Below the pieces are notes generated by a model, which did not search any database, was not told the DNA's origin, and was given only the letters and a program-made list of their open reading frames with translations. The position numbers and the translations under genes were made by a program. A DNA stretch of 64,000 nucleotides from Ferruginivarius sediminum (GTDB lineage Bacteria; Pseudomonadota; Alphaproteobacteria; Kiloniellales; Rhodovibrionaceae). The stretch is taken from positions 124,001 to 188,000 of the forward strand of contig NZ_QPMH01000005.1 of assembly GCF_003344765.1 (NCBI RefSeq), read 5' to 3'. Of the stretch, positions 1 to 8,756 are shown piece by piece. Each line of letters opens with the position of its first letter. Within the stretch, counting starts at the first letter, position 1.

Positions 1-2
1 AG

Positions 3-299
3 GAGTCGGCTCACGCCGCGCCCGAGTCCGGCGCCGGCGAACGGATCCGCCGGGTCAACTGGGATGACAGCCGGATGGAGACCTCGTTCGCGAACGTCGT
101 CAACGTGCTGAATACCCGCGAGGAATTCATGATGCTGTTCGGCACGAATCAGACCTGGAACGCCGTCGAGGCCGAGGAGTTGAACGTCCGCCTGGACCAC
201 CGCATCGTACTGACGCCGCATGCGACCAAGCGGCTGATGACGCTGCTGCAGAACCGGATCAACGACTACGAGAAGCGCTTCGGCAAGATCGACTTGTAG
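3..299 (+). CDS. DUF3467 family protein (5' partial)
   Basis: The frame is open from the window edge, so the gene starts upstream. The visible 98 residues include RIRRVNWDDS, then METSFANVVNV, TREEFMMLFGTNQTW and HRIVLTPHATKRL. This matches the short DUF3467 family, whose members typically run about 100 residues, so only a little is missing. The function of the family is not established. An internal ATG at 75 exists, but conserved residues lie before it, so it is unlikely to be the true start. The gene sits 26 bases ahead of the GAF-HlyD gene on the same strand and probably heads or belongs to the export operon that follows. No membrane segment or signal peptide is visible. Confidence 0.75.
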   Translation, partial: ESAHAAPESGAGERIRRVNWDDSRMETSFANVVNVLNTREEFMMLFGTNQTWNAVEAEELNVRLDHRIVLTPHATKRLMTLLQNRINDYEKRFGKIDL

Positions 300-325
300 A
301 ACCAGCGTCTTCGCGTGAGTGAGCC

Positions 326-2176
326 GTGACGGAGATCCAATCGCCGAGCGGCGTGCGGAGCGATGCCGGCGCCGGGCATATCGACGCGCGGGCCTGGCGG
401 ACACTCGCGCATGGCGGCGACGCGCGCGAGGCCGCTTCGGTCTGGCTCCGCCTCTACTGCGAGCGGAGCGAGGGCGTCCGAAACGCCCTTCTCCTGCTGC
501 GGGACGAGGGGGGGACCCCGCTTCGTCCGCTTGCGGTCTGGCCCAGTACCCATGCGGTGACGAAGGGGCTTCGCACGGCCTGCGAGTCGGCAATCGCCAA
601 GGACACCGGCGTGTTGCGGCGCGGGCAGGGCGAGGTCTATCTGGCCTTGCCCTGCACCGTGGGCGACAGCGGCCAGGCGGTGGTCGGCTGCACGCTGGAA
701 GACCGCGCGGATCACCAATTCGAAGCGGCGATGGCGGACCTTCAGCTTTGCTCCGGCTGGCTGGAGGCATTGCTGCGTCGCGCCGAGGCGGGCGCGGAGG
801 AAGAGCGGGCCGAGGTCGCCGCCGAGGCGTTGGAACTGATGGCGTGCGTGGTGGACGAGCCGCGCTTCGAGGGCGGCGCCCGCGCGCTTGTCACCGATCT
901 CGCCATCCGCTTCGACTGCGAGCGGGTGTCGCTGGCGATGCTTCGCCGCGGCCGGCCACGGGTCGTGGCGATGTCGCACGCCGCCACCTTCAGCCGTCGC
1001 ATGGACCTGGTGTCGGCGCTGGAAGGCGCGATCGAGGAAGCGTTGGACCAGCAGACGCCGATGGCTTGGCCGCTGCTGGAGGGCGAGCAGGTCCTGGTGA
1101 CGCGGGCGCACGAGGCGCTGGCACGCGCGCATGGCGCCGGCGCGGTTCTCACCGTGCCGCTTATGCACGGTGAGGAGGTCTATGGCGCCCTGGTTCTCGA
1201 AGCGACGGGCCGGGAAAAGCTGACCCACCGTTTAACCCGTCTTCTGGAAGGGGCGGGGGCGCTGCTTGCGCCGGTCTTGCGGGAAAAGCAGGAAAACGAC
1301 CGCTGGCTGGTGCAGAAGGCCGGCGGCTCGCTGGCCTTGCAAACCCGGCGGCTGTTCGGCCCCGACTATCTGGGCCGCAAGGCCGCCGCGGCGGCGGTCG
1401 TGGCGCTTGCCGCCTTCGCGTGGTTCGCGCAAGGTACGGCCACCATCGTTGCCGACGCCCGCCTGGAGGGCCGCGTCCAGCGGGCCATCGTGGCACCCTT
1501 CGACGGCTACGTCCTCAGCGAAAGCGCGCGGGCCGGGCAGGTGGTGGAGGCGGGCGAGCGCCTGGCGGCCCTGGACGACCGTGACCTGCGCCTCGAACGC
1601 TTGCGCTACGAGGCCGGCCGCGAGCAGCGCGAGCTTGAGATGCAGAAGGCGCTTGCCGAGGGTCGGCGGGCCGACATCAACGTCGTGCGCGCCAAGATCC
1701 GCGAGGCGACGGCCCAGATCGAGCTGCTGGACGAGATGATCCGGCGCGCGCGGTTGAAGGCGCCGTTCGACGGCCTGGTCGTCTCCGGCGATCTGAGCCA
1801 GGAGGTCGGCACGCCGGTCGGCCGTGGCGACCAGCTTTTCCAGATCACGCCGCTGGAGGGATACCGCGTCGTGCTGTCCGTGCCGGAAGGCCGGATCGCG
1901 GGGGTCGAGCCCGGACAGGACGGGCGTGTCCGCTTCGCCGCCTTCCCGCAGCGAACCTGGCCGGTCTCGGTCGAGAGCATCACGCCCGTGACTGAAGTCA
2001 GGGAAGGCAAGAACGTGTTTCGGGTGGAGGCGCGTATCGGCGGCACGGTGGAGCGCCTGCGTCCAGGCATGGAGGGTGTCGTCCGTCTGACCGGCGAGGA
2101 GGAGCGCTTGGTGGCGATCTGGCTGCGTCCGGCGGTGGACTGGCTGCGCCTGACCTTCTGGCGCTGGCTGCCGTAG
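326..2176 (+). CDS. GAF domain plus HlyD-type membrane fusion protein
   Basis: GTG start; 616 residues. Residues about 165-310 look like a GAF domain (CERVSLAMLRRG, then VLTVPLMHGEEVYGALVLEA). A single membrane helix spans about 352-369. After it comes a biotinyl-lipoyl half motif (IVAPFDGYVLS, AGQVVEAGERL), a coiled coil about 410-470, a second half motif (LKAPFDGLVVSGDLSQEVGTPV) and a beta-barrel region. The inferred topology is a cytoplasmic GAF sensor joined to a periplasmic adaptor. HlyD-type adaptors normally bridge an inner membrane pump to TolC. A GAF head of about 350 residues is unusual for an adaptor and suggests a ligand or nucleotide may gate export. The next gene begins 12 bases after the stop. 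Confidence 0.8.
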   Translation: MTEIQSPSGVRSDAGAGHIDARAWRTLAHGGDAREAASVWLRLYCERSEGVRNALLLLRDEGGTPLRPLAVWPSTHAVTKGLRTACESAIAKDTGVLRRGQGEVYLALPCTVGDSGQAVVGCTLEDRADHQFEAAMADLQLCSGWLEALLRRAEAGAEEERAEVAAEALELMACVVDEPRFEGGARALVTDLAIRFDCERVSLAMLRRGRPRVVAMSHAATFSRRMDLVSALEGAIEEALDQQTPMAWPLLEGEQVLVTRAHEALARAHGAGAVLTVPLMHGEEVYGALVLEATGREKLTHRLTRLLEGAGALLAPVLREKQENDRWLVQKAGGSLALQTRRLFGPDYLGRKAAAAAVVALAAFAWFAQGTATIVADARLEGRVQRAIVAPFDGYVLSESARAGQVVEAGERLAALDDRDLRLERLRYEAGREQRELEMQKALAEGRRADINVVRAKIREATAQIELLDEMIRRARLKAPFDGLVVSGDLSQEVGTPVGRGDQLFQITPLEGYRVVLSVPEGRIAGVEPGQDGRVRFAAFPQRTWPVSVESITPVTEVREGKNVFRVEARIGGTVERLRPGMEGVVRLTGEEERLVAIWLRPAVDWLRLTFWRWLP

Positions 2177-2188
2177 CGGGCTTTCGCC

Positions 2189-4342
2189 ATGACAGCGCAG
2201 AACCTTCACAGCGCCTCCTGGTACCGGGTCCGCAACCTGCGGCCCCGCCTGCGCCCCAACGTGCAGATCCACCGCCAGGAGTTCCGCGGCCGGGTCTGGC
2301 ACGTGCTGCAGGACCACGCGACGGGGCAGTTCTTCCGCTTCTCGCCGGAGACGTGGTGCGTCATCGGCCTGATGGACGGCCGCCGGACGGTGGACGAGAT
2401 CTGGCTGGCCGCCTCGGATCGTCTGGGCGACGACATGCCGACCCAGGACGAGGTGATCCAGCTTCTGGGGCAGCTTCACAAGGCCGACGCGCTGGCGGGG
2501 GACGTGCCGCCGGCCCTGCGCGAACTGGACGAGCGCGCCCGTAGCGCCCGGCGCGGGCGGCTGCTGAAGCAGGTGCGCAACCCGCTTTTCGTGCGCATTC
2601 CCCTCTTCGATCCCGACCGGCTGATCGCCGCGACCCTGCCGTTGGTCCGGCCGCTGTTCTCCGGCTTCGGCCTGATCGTCTGGTTCGTCGTTATTGCCCT
2701 CAGCGCTTTCCAGGCCGGGATGAATTGGGAGGAATTGAGCAGCAACACGCTGGAGCGCGTACTGGCCGCCGAGAGCGTCGTCATGATGTTCCTTGTCTTC
2801 CCGCCCCTGAAGCTGCTGCACGAGCTTGGCCACGGCTGGGCGGTGAAGCGCTGGGGCGGCGAGGTGCATGAGATCGGCATCATGCTGCTGGTGATGCTGC
2901 CGGTACCCTATGTTGAAGCGTCGTCCTCCACTGCGTTCGCGTCCAGGTGGCGGCGATTCGCCGTCGCGGGTGCGGGCATGATGACGGAACTTCTGATCGC
3001 CGCGGCCGCGCTGCAGATTTGGCTGGCGGCGGAGCCGGGACTGCTCCGGGCGGCGGCGTTCAACGTCATGCTGATCGCCGGTGTCTCAACGCTGCTGTTC
3101 AACGGCAACCCGCTGCTGCGCTTCGATGCCTACTACATGCTGGGCGATCTGCTGGAGATTCCGAACCTGGCGACGCGGGCGTCGAAGTGGTGGGCGTACG
3201 TCTGCGAGCGCTGGCTGTTCGGCGTGCGCGACGCTCAATCGCCGGCGGATCAGCCGGGCGAGGCGAAGTGGCTGGCGATCTATGCCCCCGCGTCGTTCGC
3301 CTATCGCATCGTGCTGATGCTGACCATCGCGCTCTTCGTGGCCGAGGCGGTACCGCTCGTCGGCATCGCGCTGGCGGTGTGGACGGTGCTGCTGACCCTG
3401 GGGGCACCAGCCTGGAAGATCGCCCGGCACCTTCTGACCTCGGCCCGGCTGGAGCGGGTGCGCGGACGGGCGCTTGCCGTCACCGCGGCGGGATGCGCGG
3501 GCTTTGTCGCGCTGCTTTTCGCGGTGCCGGTGCCGCATGCGACCGTGGCCCAGGGCGTCGTCTGGGCGCCCGAGGCCGGTCGCGTCACGGCGACGGGCGA
3601 TGGCTTCGTACGCAGGGTAGTAGTGGAGCAGGGGGCGGAGGTCGGGCCCGGCCAGCCGTTGCTGCGCCTGGAGGACCCGCTGCTCCGGCGCGAGGCGCGC
3701 GTCAAGGCGGCGAAGCTGGACGTGCTTGAGCTGGAGCGTATCTCGCGGGAGGCCGAGAGCTTGACCGAATCCCGCCTCGTTGCCCGGAAAGCCGCGTTCG
3801 CCCGCGAAGACCTGGCGCACGTGGAGCGCAAGCTGGCGGAGTTGACGGTCACCAGTCCGCGCGCGGGGCGCGTCCGCCTGCTGAACCCCGGCGACCTGCC
3901 GAATCGCTTCGTCCGGCGCGGCGAACTCCTCGGCTATGTCTTGCGCCACGGCGAGCGGCGCGTGCGGGTGGTAGTGTTGCAGGACGCCGTCGATCTTGTC
4001 CGCAACGACACCCGGCGGATCGACCTGCGCCTCGCCCGCGACCCGGGCGCGGAGGTGCGCGATGTCCGTGTGGTGCGCGAGGTTCCGTCGGGCGACCGGG
4101 AGTTGCCGAACCCGGCCCTGGCGCTCTCCGCCGGCGGACCGCTGCCGCTGGACCCGAACGATCCGAACCGCCGGCGGGCGCTGGAGACTTTCTATCAGAT
4201 CGAGTTGGCACTACCGCCGGACCTGGGCCCGCTGGGTGTCGGCGAGCGCGTCCACGCCCGCTTCGACCACGGGCGCGAGCCCCTGGCCGCGCAGCTCTGG
4301 CGCTATGCCCGGCAGACCTTCCTGGAGCGGCTGGACATATGA
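2189..4342 (+). CDS. PqqD-like / M50 metallopeptidase / lipoyl-domain membrane protein
   Basis: 717 residues with three parts. Residues about 25-105 resemble a PqqD-type peptide-binding fold (GRVWHVLQDHATGQFFRFSPE, MDGRRTVDEI). A polytopic core carries the M50 zinc site H211-E-L-G-H215 and the second M50 motif N307-P-L-L-R-F-D313, with further helices to about residue 445. The C-terminal third is HlyD-like: a lipoyl half motif (APEAGRVTATGDGFVRRVVV), a short coiled coil and a second half motif (TVTSPRAGRVRLL). This is the YydH-like layout seen next to some peptide exporters. I infer that it binds and possibly cleaves the exported substrate at the inner membrane. Its stop overlaps the SecA-like start by four bases (ATGA). 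Confidence 0.82.
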   Translation: MTAQNLHSASWYRVRNLRPRLRPNVQIHRQEFRGRVWHVLQDHATGQFFRFSPETWCVIGLMDGRRTVDEIWLAASDRLGDDMPTQDEVIQLLGQLHKADALAGDVPPALRELDERARSARRGRLLKQVRNPLFVRIPLFDPDRLIAATLPLVRPLFSGFGLIVWFVVIALSAFQAGMNWEELSSNTLERVLAAESVVMMFLVFPPLKLLHELGHGWAVKRWGGEVHEIGIMLLVMLPVPYVEASSSTAFASRWRRFAVAGAGMMTELLIAAAALQIWLAAEPGLLRAAAFNVMLIAGVSTLLFNGNPLLRFDAYYMLGDLLEIPNLATRASKWWAYVCERWLFGVRDAQSPADQPGEAKWLAIYAPASFAYRIVLMLTIALFVAEAVPLVGIALAVWTVLLTLGAPAWKIARHLLTSARLERVRGRALAVTAAGCAGFVALLFAVPVPHATVAQGVVWAPEAGRVTATGDGFVRRVVVEQGAEVGPGQPLLRLEDPLLRREARVKAAKLDVLELERISREAESLTESRLVARKAAFAREDLAHVERKLAELTVTSPRAGRVRLLNPGDLPNRFVRRGELLGYVLRHGERRVRVVVLQDAVDLVRNDTRRIDLRLARDPGAEVRDVRVVREVPSGDRELPNPALALSAGGPLPLDPNDPNRRRALETFYQIELALPPDLGPLGVGERVHARFDHGREPLAAQLWRYARQTFLERLDI

Positions 4343-6321
4343 CGGATACCGCGACCTCCGGCCTGGCTGCGTTGCCGACCGTCGGCCCACTGTACCGCGA
4401 ACGGGCCGAGCCGGCGGAGGGCATGCTGGAGGCGGCTTGCCACGCCGTCTATGCGCGTACCGCCGCCAGATGGCGAATGGCGGGGCGCGCGCGCGCCAAA
4501 CGGTCCGCCAGGCGTGCCGGCGCGATGGCGGCGGAGATTACGGCGCTGTCCGACACCGACCTCCGCGCGCGTGCCACGGCGCTCCACCGGAGCGTCGCTC
4601 AGGCCGGCGCGGTGAGCGAGGCGCTACGCCCTGAAGGCCTCGCCGTCATTGCCGAGGCAGCCTGGCGGCAGCTTGGCCTGCGCCCGCATCCGGTGCAGCT
4701 TGCCGGCGCGGCGGTACTGCTGGACGGCGCCTTCGCCGAGATGGAGACGGGCGAGGGCAAGACCTTGACGGCCGCGCTCGCCGCCGCGCTGCTGGCGCTG
4801 ACGGGGGAGCCGGTGCACGTGCTGACCGCGAACGACTACCTCGCCACGCGCGATGCAGGGTTCGTCGAGCCGCTGCTGAGGTTCCTGGGCCTGTCCGTGG
4901 GCGCCGTTGCCGGCGGCATGCCGGAGCCGGAGCGACGCGCCGCCTATCGTGCCTCCGTCACCTATGGCTCCGGCAAGGAGGTGGCCTTCGACTATCTGCG
5001 CGACCGTCTCGTCCTCGGCACGGCGGGGCATGCGCGCCTGCGGGTGAGTGGCCTGCGCGGCGACGACCGGCGGCGGGAGCGCCTGGTGATGCGCGGGCTT
5101 GGCGCCTGCATCGTCGACGAGGCTGACAGCATCATGGTGGACGAGGCACGCACGCCGCTTGTGCTGTCCCGCGACATCGAGGGCGAGCTGCCGGCCGAGG
5201 TGTGCCACGAGGCGCTGCGCATCGCGGACACCCTGAGCGAGGGCGGCGACTTCGCCATCGACCGGACACGCCACCGTGTCGAACTGACCGAGGCCGGAGA
5301 GGACAGGGTGGCCGAGCTGTCGGCCGATCTGGAAGGTCTCTGGCGCGTGGCCCCGCATCGCCGGGACTTGGCCGTCAAGGCGCTCAGCGCGCGGCACCTT
5401 TTCCGGCGGGACGAGCACTATCTGGTGGCGGACTCGGGCGTGGAGATCATCGACGAGTACACGGGCCGCACCATGCCCGACCGTTTCTGGAACGACGGCC
5501 TGCACCAGATGATCGAGGCGAAGGAGGGCTGCGAGGTATCTGGCATCCGCACGCCCTTGCTACGCCTGACGTATCAACGCTTCTTCCGCCGATACCGCCA
5601 TCTTTCGGGGATGAGCGGCACGCTTGTGGAGGTAGCGGCGGAGCTGTGGAGCGTGTACCGCGCAAGGGTCTTCGACCTGCCGACGCACCGCCCGCTGCGG
5701 CGGCAACGGCTGCGCAGCCGCCTGTTCCCGGACGAGACGGCGAAGTGGAGCTGGATCGCCGGGCGCACGGCGGAGATGATCGCAAAGAGGCGGCCGGTCC
5801 TGATCGGCGTACGCACCGTGGACGCGGCCCGGCGTGCCCACGACGCGATCCGGGCAAGGGGCATCGACGCCCGTTTGCTGAGTGCGGCCCAGGACAAGGA
5901 AGAGGCGGAGATCGTTTCCGAGGCCGGCGCGCCGGGCGCGGTGACGGTCGCGACCAACATGGCCGGGCGTGGCACGGACATCAAGCTGGCGCCTGGCGTG
6001 GCCGAGGCCGGCGGCCTGCATGTCATCGTCGCCGAGCGCCACCAGAGCCGGCGCATCGACCGGCAGCTTGCCGGGCGCTGCGCGCGCCAGGGGGACCCCG
6101 GCAGCTTCGAGATCTGCGTCTCGGCAGAAGACGAACTGGCGCCCCGGCTGGTGCGGCACGCGCCGTTTAGCCGGTCGAGCTTGGGACGACCCATCGGGCT
6201 GTGGCTTGTCGACCGGGCGCAGGCGCGGCTGGAGCGCATTCACGGCCGGGCTCGCGCGCGGCTTGTTCGCCAGGACCAAAATCTTGAGGGCCTGCTGGCC
6301 TTCGCGGGAGAGGATCTATGA
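4339..6321 (+). CDS. SecA-like accessory translocase ATPase, shortened
   Basis: 660 residues, against about 900 for housekeeping SecA. Canonical motor motifs are present: Walker A in METGEGKTL (about 135-144), FDYLRD, the Walker B region VDEAD (259-263) followed by SIMVDEARTPL, EIIDEYTGR, NMAGRGTDI (from about 540) and GRCARQGDPGS. NBD1, the preprotein-binding region and NBD2 are therefore intact. The protein stops soon after motif VI, so most of the helical scaffold/wing and the Cys-rich zinc tail are missing. Housekeeping SecA drives export through SecYEG. This copy, overlapped at both ends by membrane fusion proteins, is more likely a dedicated motor for one substrate class. A SecA2-like role is the alternative. 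Confidence 0.88.
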   Translation: MTDTATSGLAALPTVGPLYRERAEPAEGMLEAACHAVYARTAARWRMAGRARAKRSARRAGAMAAEITALSDTDLRARATALHRSVAQAGAVSEALRPEGLAVIAEAAWRQLGLRPHPVQLAGAAVLLDGAFAEMETGEGKTLTAALAAALLALTGEPVHVLTANDYLATRDAGFVEPLLRFLGLSVGAVAGGMPEPERRAAYRASVTYGSGKEVAFDYLRDRLVLGTAGHARLRVSGLRGDDRRRERLVMRGLGACIVDEADSIMVDEARTPLVLSRDIEGELPAEVCHEALRIADTLSEGGDFAIDRTRHRVELTEAGEDRVAELSADLEGLWRVAPHRRDLAVKALSARHLFRRDEHYLVADSGVEIIDEYTGRTMPDRFWNDGLHQMIEAKEGCEVSGIRTPLLRLTYQRFFRRYRHLSGMSGTLVEVAAELWSVYRARVFDLPTHRPLRRQRLRSRLFPDETAKWSWIAGRTAEMIAKRRPVLIGVRTVDAARRAHDAIRARGIDARLLSAAQDKEEAEIVSEAGAPGAVTVATNMAGRGTDIKLAPGVAEAGGLHVIVAERHQSRRIDRQLAGRCARQGDPGSFEICVSAEDELAPRLVRHAPFSRSSLGRPIGLWLVDRAQARLERIHGRARARLVRQDQNLEGLLAFAGEDL

Positions 6322-7148
6322 GGTTGCGGTTTGCGGGACTGTTGAGCCTTCTGGCGCTGGCGGCGGGCCCGGCCGCAAGCGCCCCCGCGCCGGCGTTGAG
6401 CTGTATCGTGAAGCCGCAGCGTACCGTCGAACTGGGCGCGCAGGTGGCGGGCATCCTGGATGAACTCGTCGTCGAACGCGGGGACGCCGTGGAAGAGGGC
6501 GATGTCGTCGCCCGCCTGCGCCGCGATGTCGAGGAGGTGAACGTCGAACTCAACCGCGTACGCGCCGCCAGCACGGCCGAGATCAGGCGCCGGGAACTGG
6601 AACTCGCCAACAAGAAAAATGTCCTGGCGCGCAAGAAGAAGCTGAAGAAGGGGGACTACGTCTCCGCCGAGGACCTGGAAGAGGCGCGCGTGGAGATGGA
6701 GGTCGCTCAGCAGATGCTGCGCGAGGCGCGGGACAACCGCAGGATGGCCCGGATCGAGCTGCAACGGGCGGAAACCATGCTGAACCTGCGTATCCTGAAA
6801 AGCCCGATCAGCGGCGTCGTCACCGAAAGCCATCTGTCGCCCGGCGAGTTCGTCTCGGAGCAGAAGCCGATCATGACCATCACCGACGTCGATCCCCTGC
6901 ACGTCGAGGTCTACCTGCCACTATCCCGCTACGGCAAGATCGAGGTCGGCGAGCGCGCGACGGTCGAGCTGCAATCCCCCATCGGCGGCCGCCACCCCGC
7001 GACCGTGACTGTCGTGGACAGCGTCATCGACGCCGCGAGCGGCACCTTCGGGGTGCGACTGGAACTGCCGAATCCGGAAGGTGCGATACCTGCCGGACTT
7101 CGGTGCGGCATCGATTTCGGTGGGGAGGGTGACCTAGCGGGAGAATGA
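6318..7148 (+). CDS. Periplasmic adaptor (HlyD/RND membrane fusion family)
   Basis: 276 residues. The N-terminus is a clear signal peptide (MRLRFAGLLSLLALAAG, cleavage near PAASA). Next come a lipoyl half motif (VELGAQVAGILDELVVERGD), a Lys/Glu-rich coiled coil about 75-155, a second lipoyl half motif (LKSPISGVVTESHLSPGEFV) and a beta-barrel segment. It is the third protein in this operon with lipoyl halves, but the only one that seems wholly periplasmic. The ATG overlaps the SecA-like stop by four bases, so translation is probably coupled. No RND pump or outer membrane factor follows, so its partner must lie elsewhere. Confidence 0.85.
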   Translation: MRLRFAGLLSLLALAAGPAASAPAPALSCIVKPQRTVELGAQVAGILDELVVERGDAVEEGDVVARLRRDVEEVNVELNRVRAASTAEIRRRELELANKKNVLARKKKLKKGDYVSAEDLEEARVEMEVAQQMLREARDNRRMARIELQRAETMLNLRILKSPISGVVTESHLSPGEFVSEQKPIMTITDVDPLHVEVYLPLSRYGKIEVGERATVELQSPIGGRHPATVTVVDSVIDAASGTFGVRLELPNPEGAIPAGLRCGIDFGGEGDLAGE

Positions 7149-7408
7149 GTTGGCTTGAGGACCAGGATTCCCGGCCAAGTCGACCGAACCCCTAGGCCGT
7201 TGCTTTCGCTATTTTTCATCATACGTCGAATGGCGACGTGCAACACCCGTGTGCAACAATCGTCCCGTGCCGGCGGCGCACCTTCTCCGCGTACCGGAGT
7301 TCGTCCAGCAGCCGACCACCCGAACTTCCCGAGTTTCGGCCGAGTGTGACCAAGTCGGACGAAGCGCTTCGGTCCAGCGTGCTGTCGACTGATCGAAGGA
7401 GCGGTTGC

Positions 7409-8134
7409 CTACACGGTCGCCGCCATGACGATCATCCCGTGCGCGACATCCTCGCAATCCACCGCCAGATGCGCTTGTTTCAACGCCCCGCGAACCCAAT
7501 CCGCAGAGAGCTTGAGCTTCGGGTAGGCGCTCTTGTGCAACTGCCAGGCGCCGTCGGTCCGGACGTGTACGAGGTCGTGGACCAAAACGCGCTCGCCCTG
7601 ATCCTCCAGGAAACACAGCATGATCCGGTCTTCGCTCGACCGGACCGGGAGGAATCGGTCGAGACCCTCCAGCGGATGAGTGAGATCCCGCCAGGACAAC
7701 ACCAACCGCCCGCCGGGCCGCAGGCTGCCCGCGATCTCAGTGAACAGCGCCGCCACGGCGGCGCGGCTCGGCAGGTGGGTGAGCGTGTCCCCCATGCAGA
7801 CGATCGTATCGGCGCGCTCATCAATCAGATGATCGAATCTTGTCAGGTCCGCCGCATAGGTGCGGACGGGATGGCCCTCGACATGTTGCTCGAGCTCGGC
7901 GAGCAATGCGTCGCTCGTGTCCAGCGCGTGCACGCGAGTGGCGCCGAGACGTGCCAGGGCGACAGTCTGGAATCCCGAGCCGCAGCCGAGGTCGATCGCG
8001 ACGCCAGGGGCGTGCACGCCCGCGCGACGCAGCAGCGCCGTCTGCTCCTCGACCTTCCGTGCGAACGGCACGCCGAACATCCAGGTGTAGTGCCGCGCCA
8101 GCAGCCCGGCGTAGTGCTCCTGCGGAGTGGTCAT
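7409..8134 (-). CDS. Class I SAM-dependent methyltransferase
   Basis: 241 residues. Motif I is VAIDLGCGSGFQTVAL near residues 46-61, followed by an acidic residue in the VHALDTSD strand and a later LRPGGRLVLSWRD motif. These mark a Rossmann-fold SAM methyltransferase of the Methyltransf_25/11 type. Nothing indicates the substrate. It stands alone: the export operon ends 260 bases away on the opposite strand, and the decayed PPOX/IS110 block lies on the other side. Confidence 0.8.
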   Translation of the reverse strand: MTTPQEHYAGLLARHYTWMFGVPFARKVEEQTALLRRAGVHAPGVAIDLGCGSGFQTVALARLGATRVHALDTSDALLAELEQHVEGHPVRTYAADLTRFDHLIDERADTIVCMGDTLTHLPSRAAVAALFTEIAGSLRPGGRLVLSWRDLTHPLEGLDRFLPVRSSEDRIMLCFLEDQGERVLVHDLVHVRTDGAWQLHKSAYPKLKLSADWVRGALKQAHLAVDCEDVAHGMIVMAATV

Positions 8135-8465
8135 GCGTGAATTCCTTCGGACCCGATATACAGACTGAACCTCATGGCACGGTTCACCGCAAGCGCGCGG
8201 TCAGTGTGCCCCGACGGACCTCGAATTCGCTCTGGGTGCGGCGAAGCCTCCGCTTGCAGGGGCAGCAAGGGCGGTAGCACGCAGCCGCTTTGGGACGCCC
8301 AAGACCTTTGGGTAGGGCCGGTACGGCCCTTATGCTTGCCGTCCGGGCCTTCGCCGCCCGCGTACCGCATCGACGATCTCGATGCGCGCCGCAGTCTGGT
8401 GCCGGACCGTGGCGGTGGCGTGAGGCTCGAATATGGTCATGTCTCCAGTCTTTCTCGAAAACGGG
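8135..8465. other. Intergenic stretch, no supported gene
   Basis: 331 bases between the methyltransferase start and the PPOX remnant. A 36-codon minus strand frame begins with ATG at 8435, but it has no recognisable motif or convincing ribosome binding site. I see no RNA gene or clear repeat. Confidence 0.5.
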
Positions 8466-8756
8466 TCAGTGCAGGCGCATGGCGCCGTCGCGGTCGATAA
8501 TCGCCTGCATATCGGGCACGCTGGTGTCGGCGAGCCGGCCGTGGGCCACCATGGCTTCGGCCAAGCACGGCACCTCGGAGCGCTCCGACCAGGTCTCCGG
8601 CCGCCACAGGCCGGCGCGCACCAGCGCCTTGGGGCAGTGCAGGAACGCCTCCCCGACGTGCACCACGAGCGCGAGGTTGGGCGCCTTGCCGCGGTGGGCC
8701 AGCCGGTCGCGCAGCCAAGCGTCGTGCATGATCGTGCCGCGCCCGGCCACGCGCAT
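8466..8756 (-). pseudogene. Truncated pyridoxamine 5'-phosphate oxidase-like (PPOX) gene
   Basis: The minus strand frame gives 96 residues resembling the C-terminal half of PPOX-type flavin proteins: LRDRLAHRGKAPNLALVVHV, then GEAFLHCPKALVRAGLW and a Thr-Trp-Ser-containing segment. In this family that LHC.KAL.R..LW segment follows the flavin-binding barrel. The N-terminal half is missing. The frame continues upstream into the IS110-like remnant, so the break lies at about 8755-8760. The gene was probably cut by the insertion element. Confidence 0.6.

Noticed and set aside
75..299. DUF3467 gene starting at ATG 75
   Set aside because: The conserved RVNWDDS part lies upstream of this ATG in the same frame, so the true start is outside the window.
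7357..7375. Possible terminator GGAC-GAAGCGCTTC-GGTCC
   Set aside because: One base is unpaired, there is no T-run and it lies on the far side of the methyltransferase stop; support is too weak.
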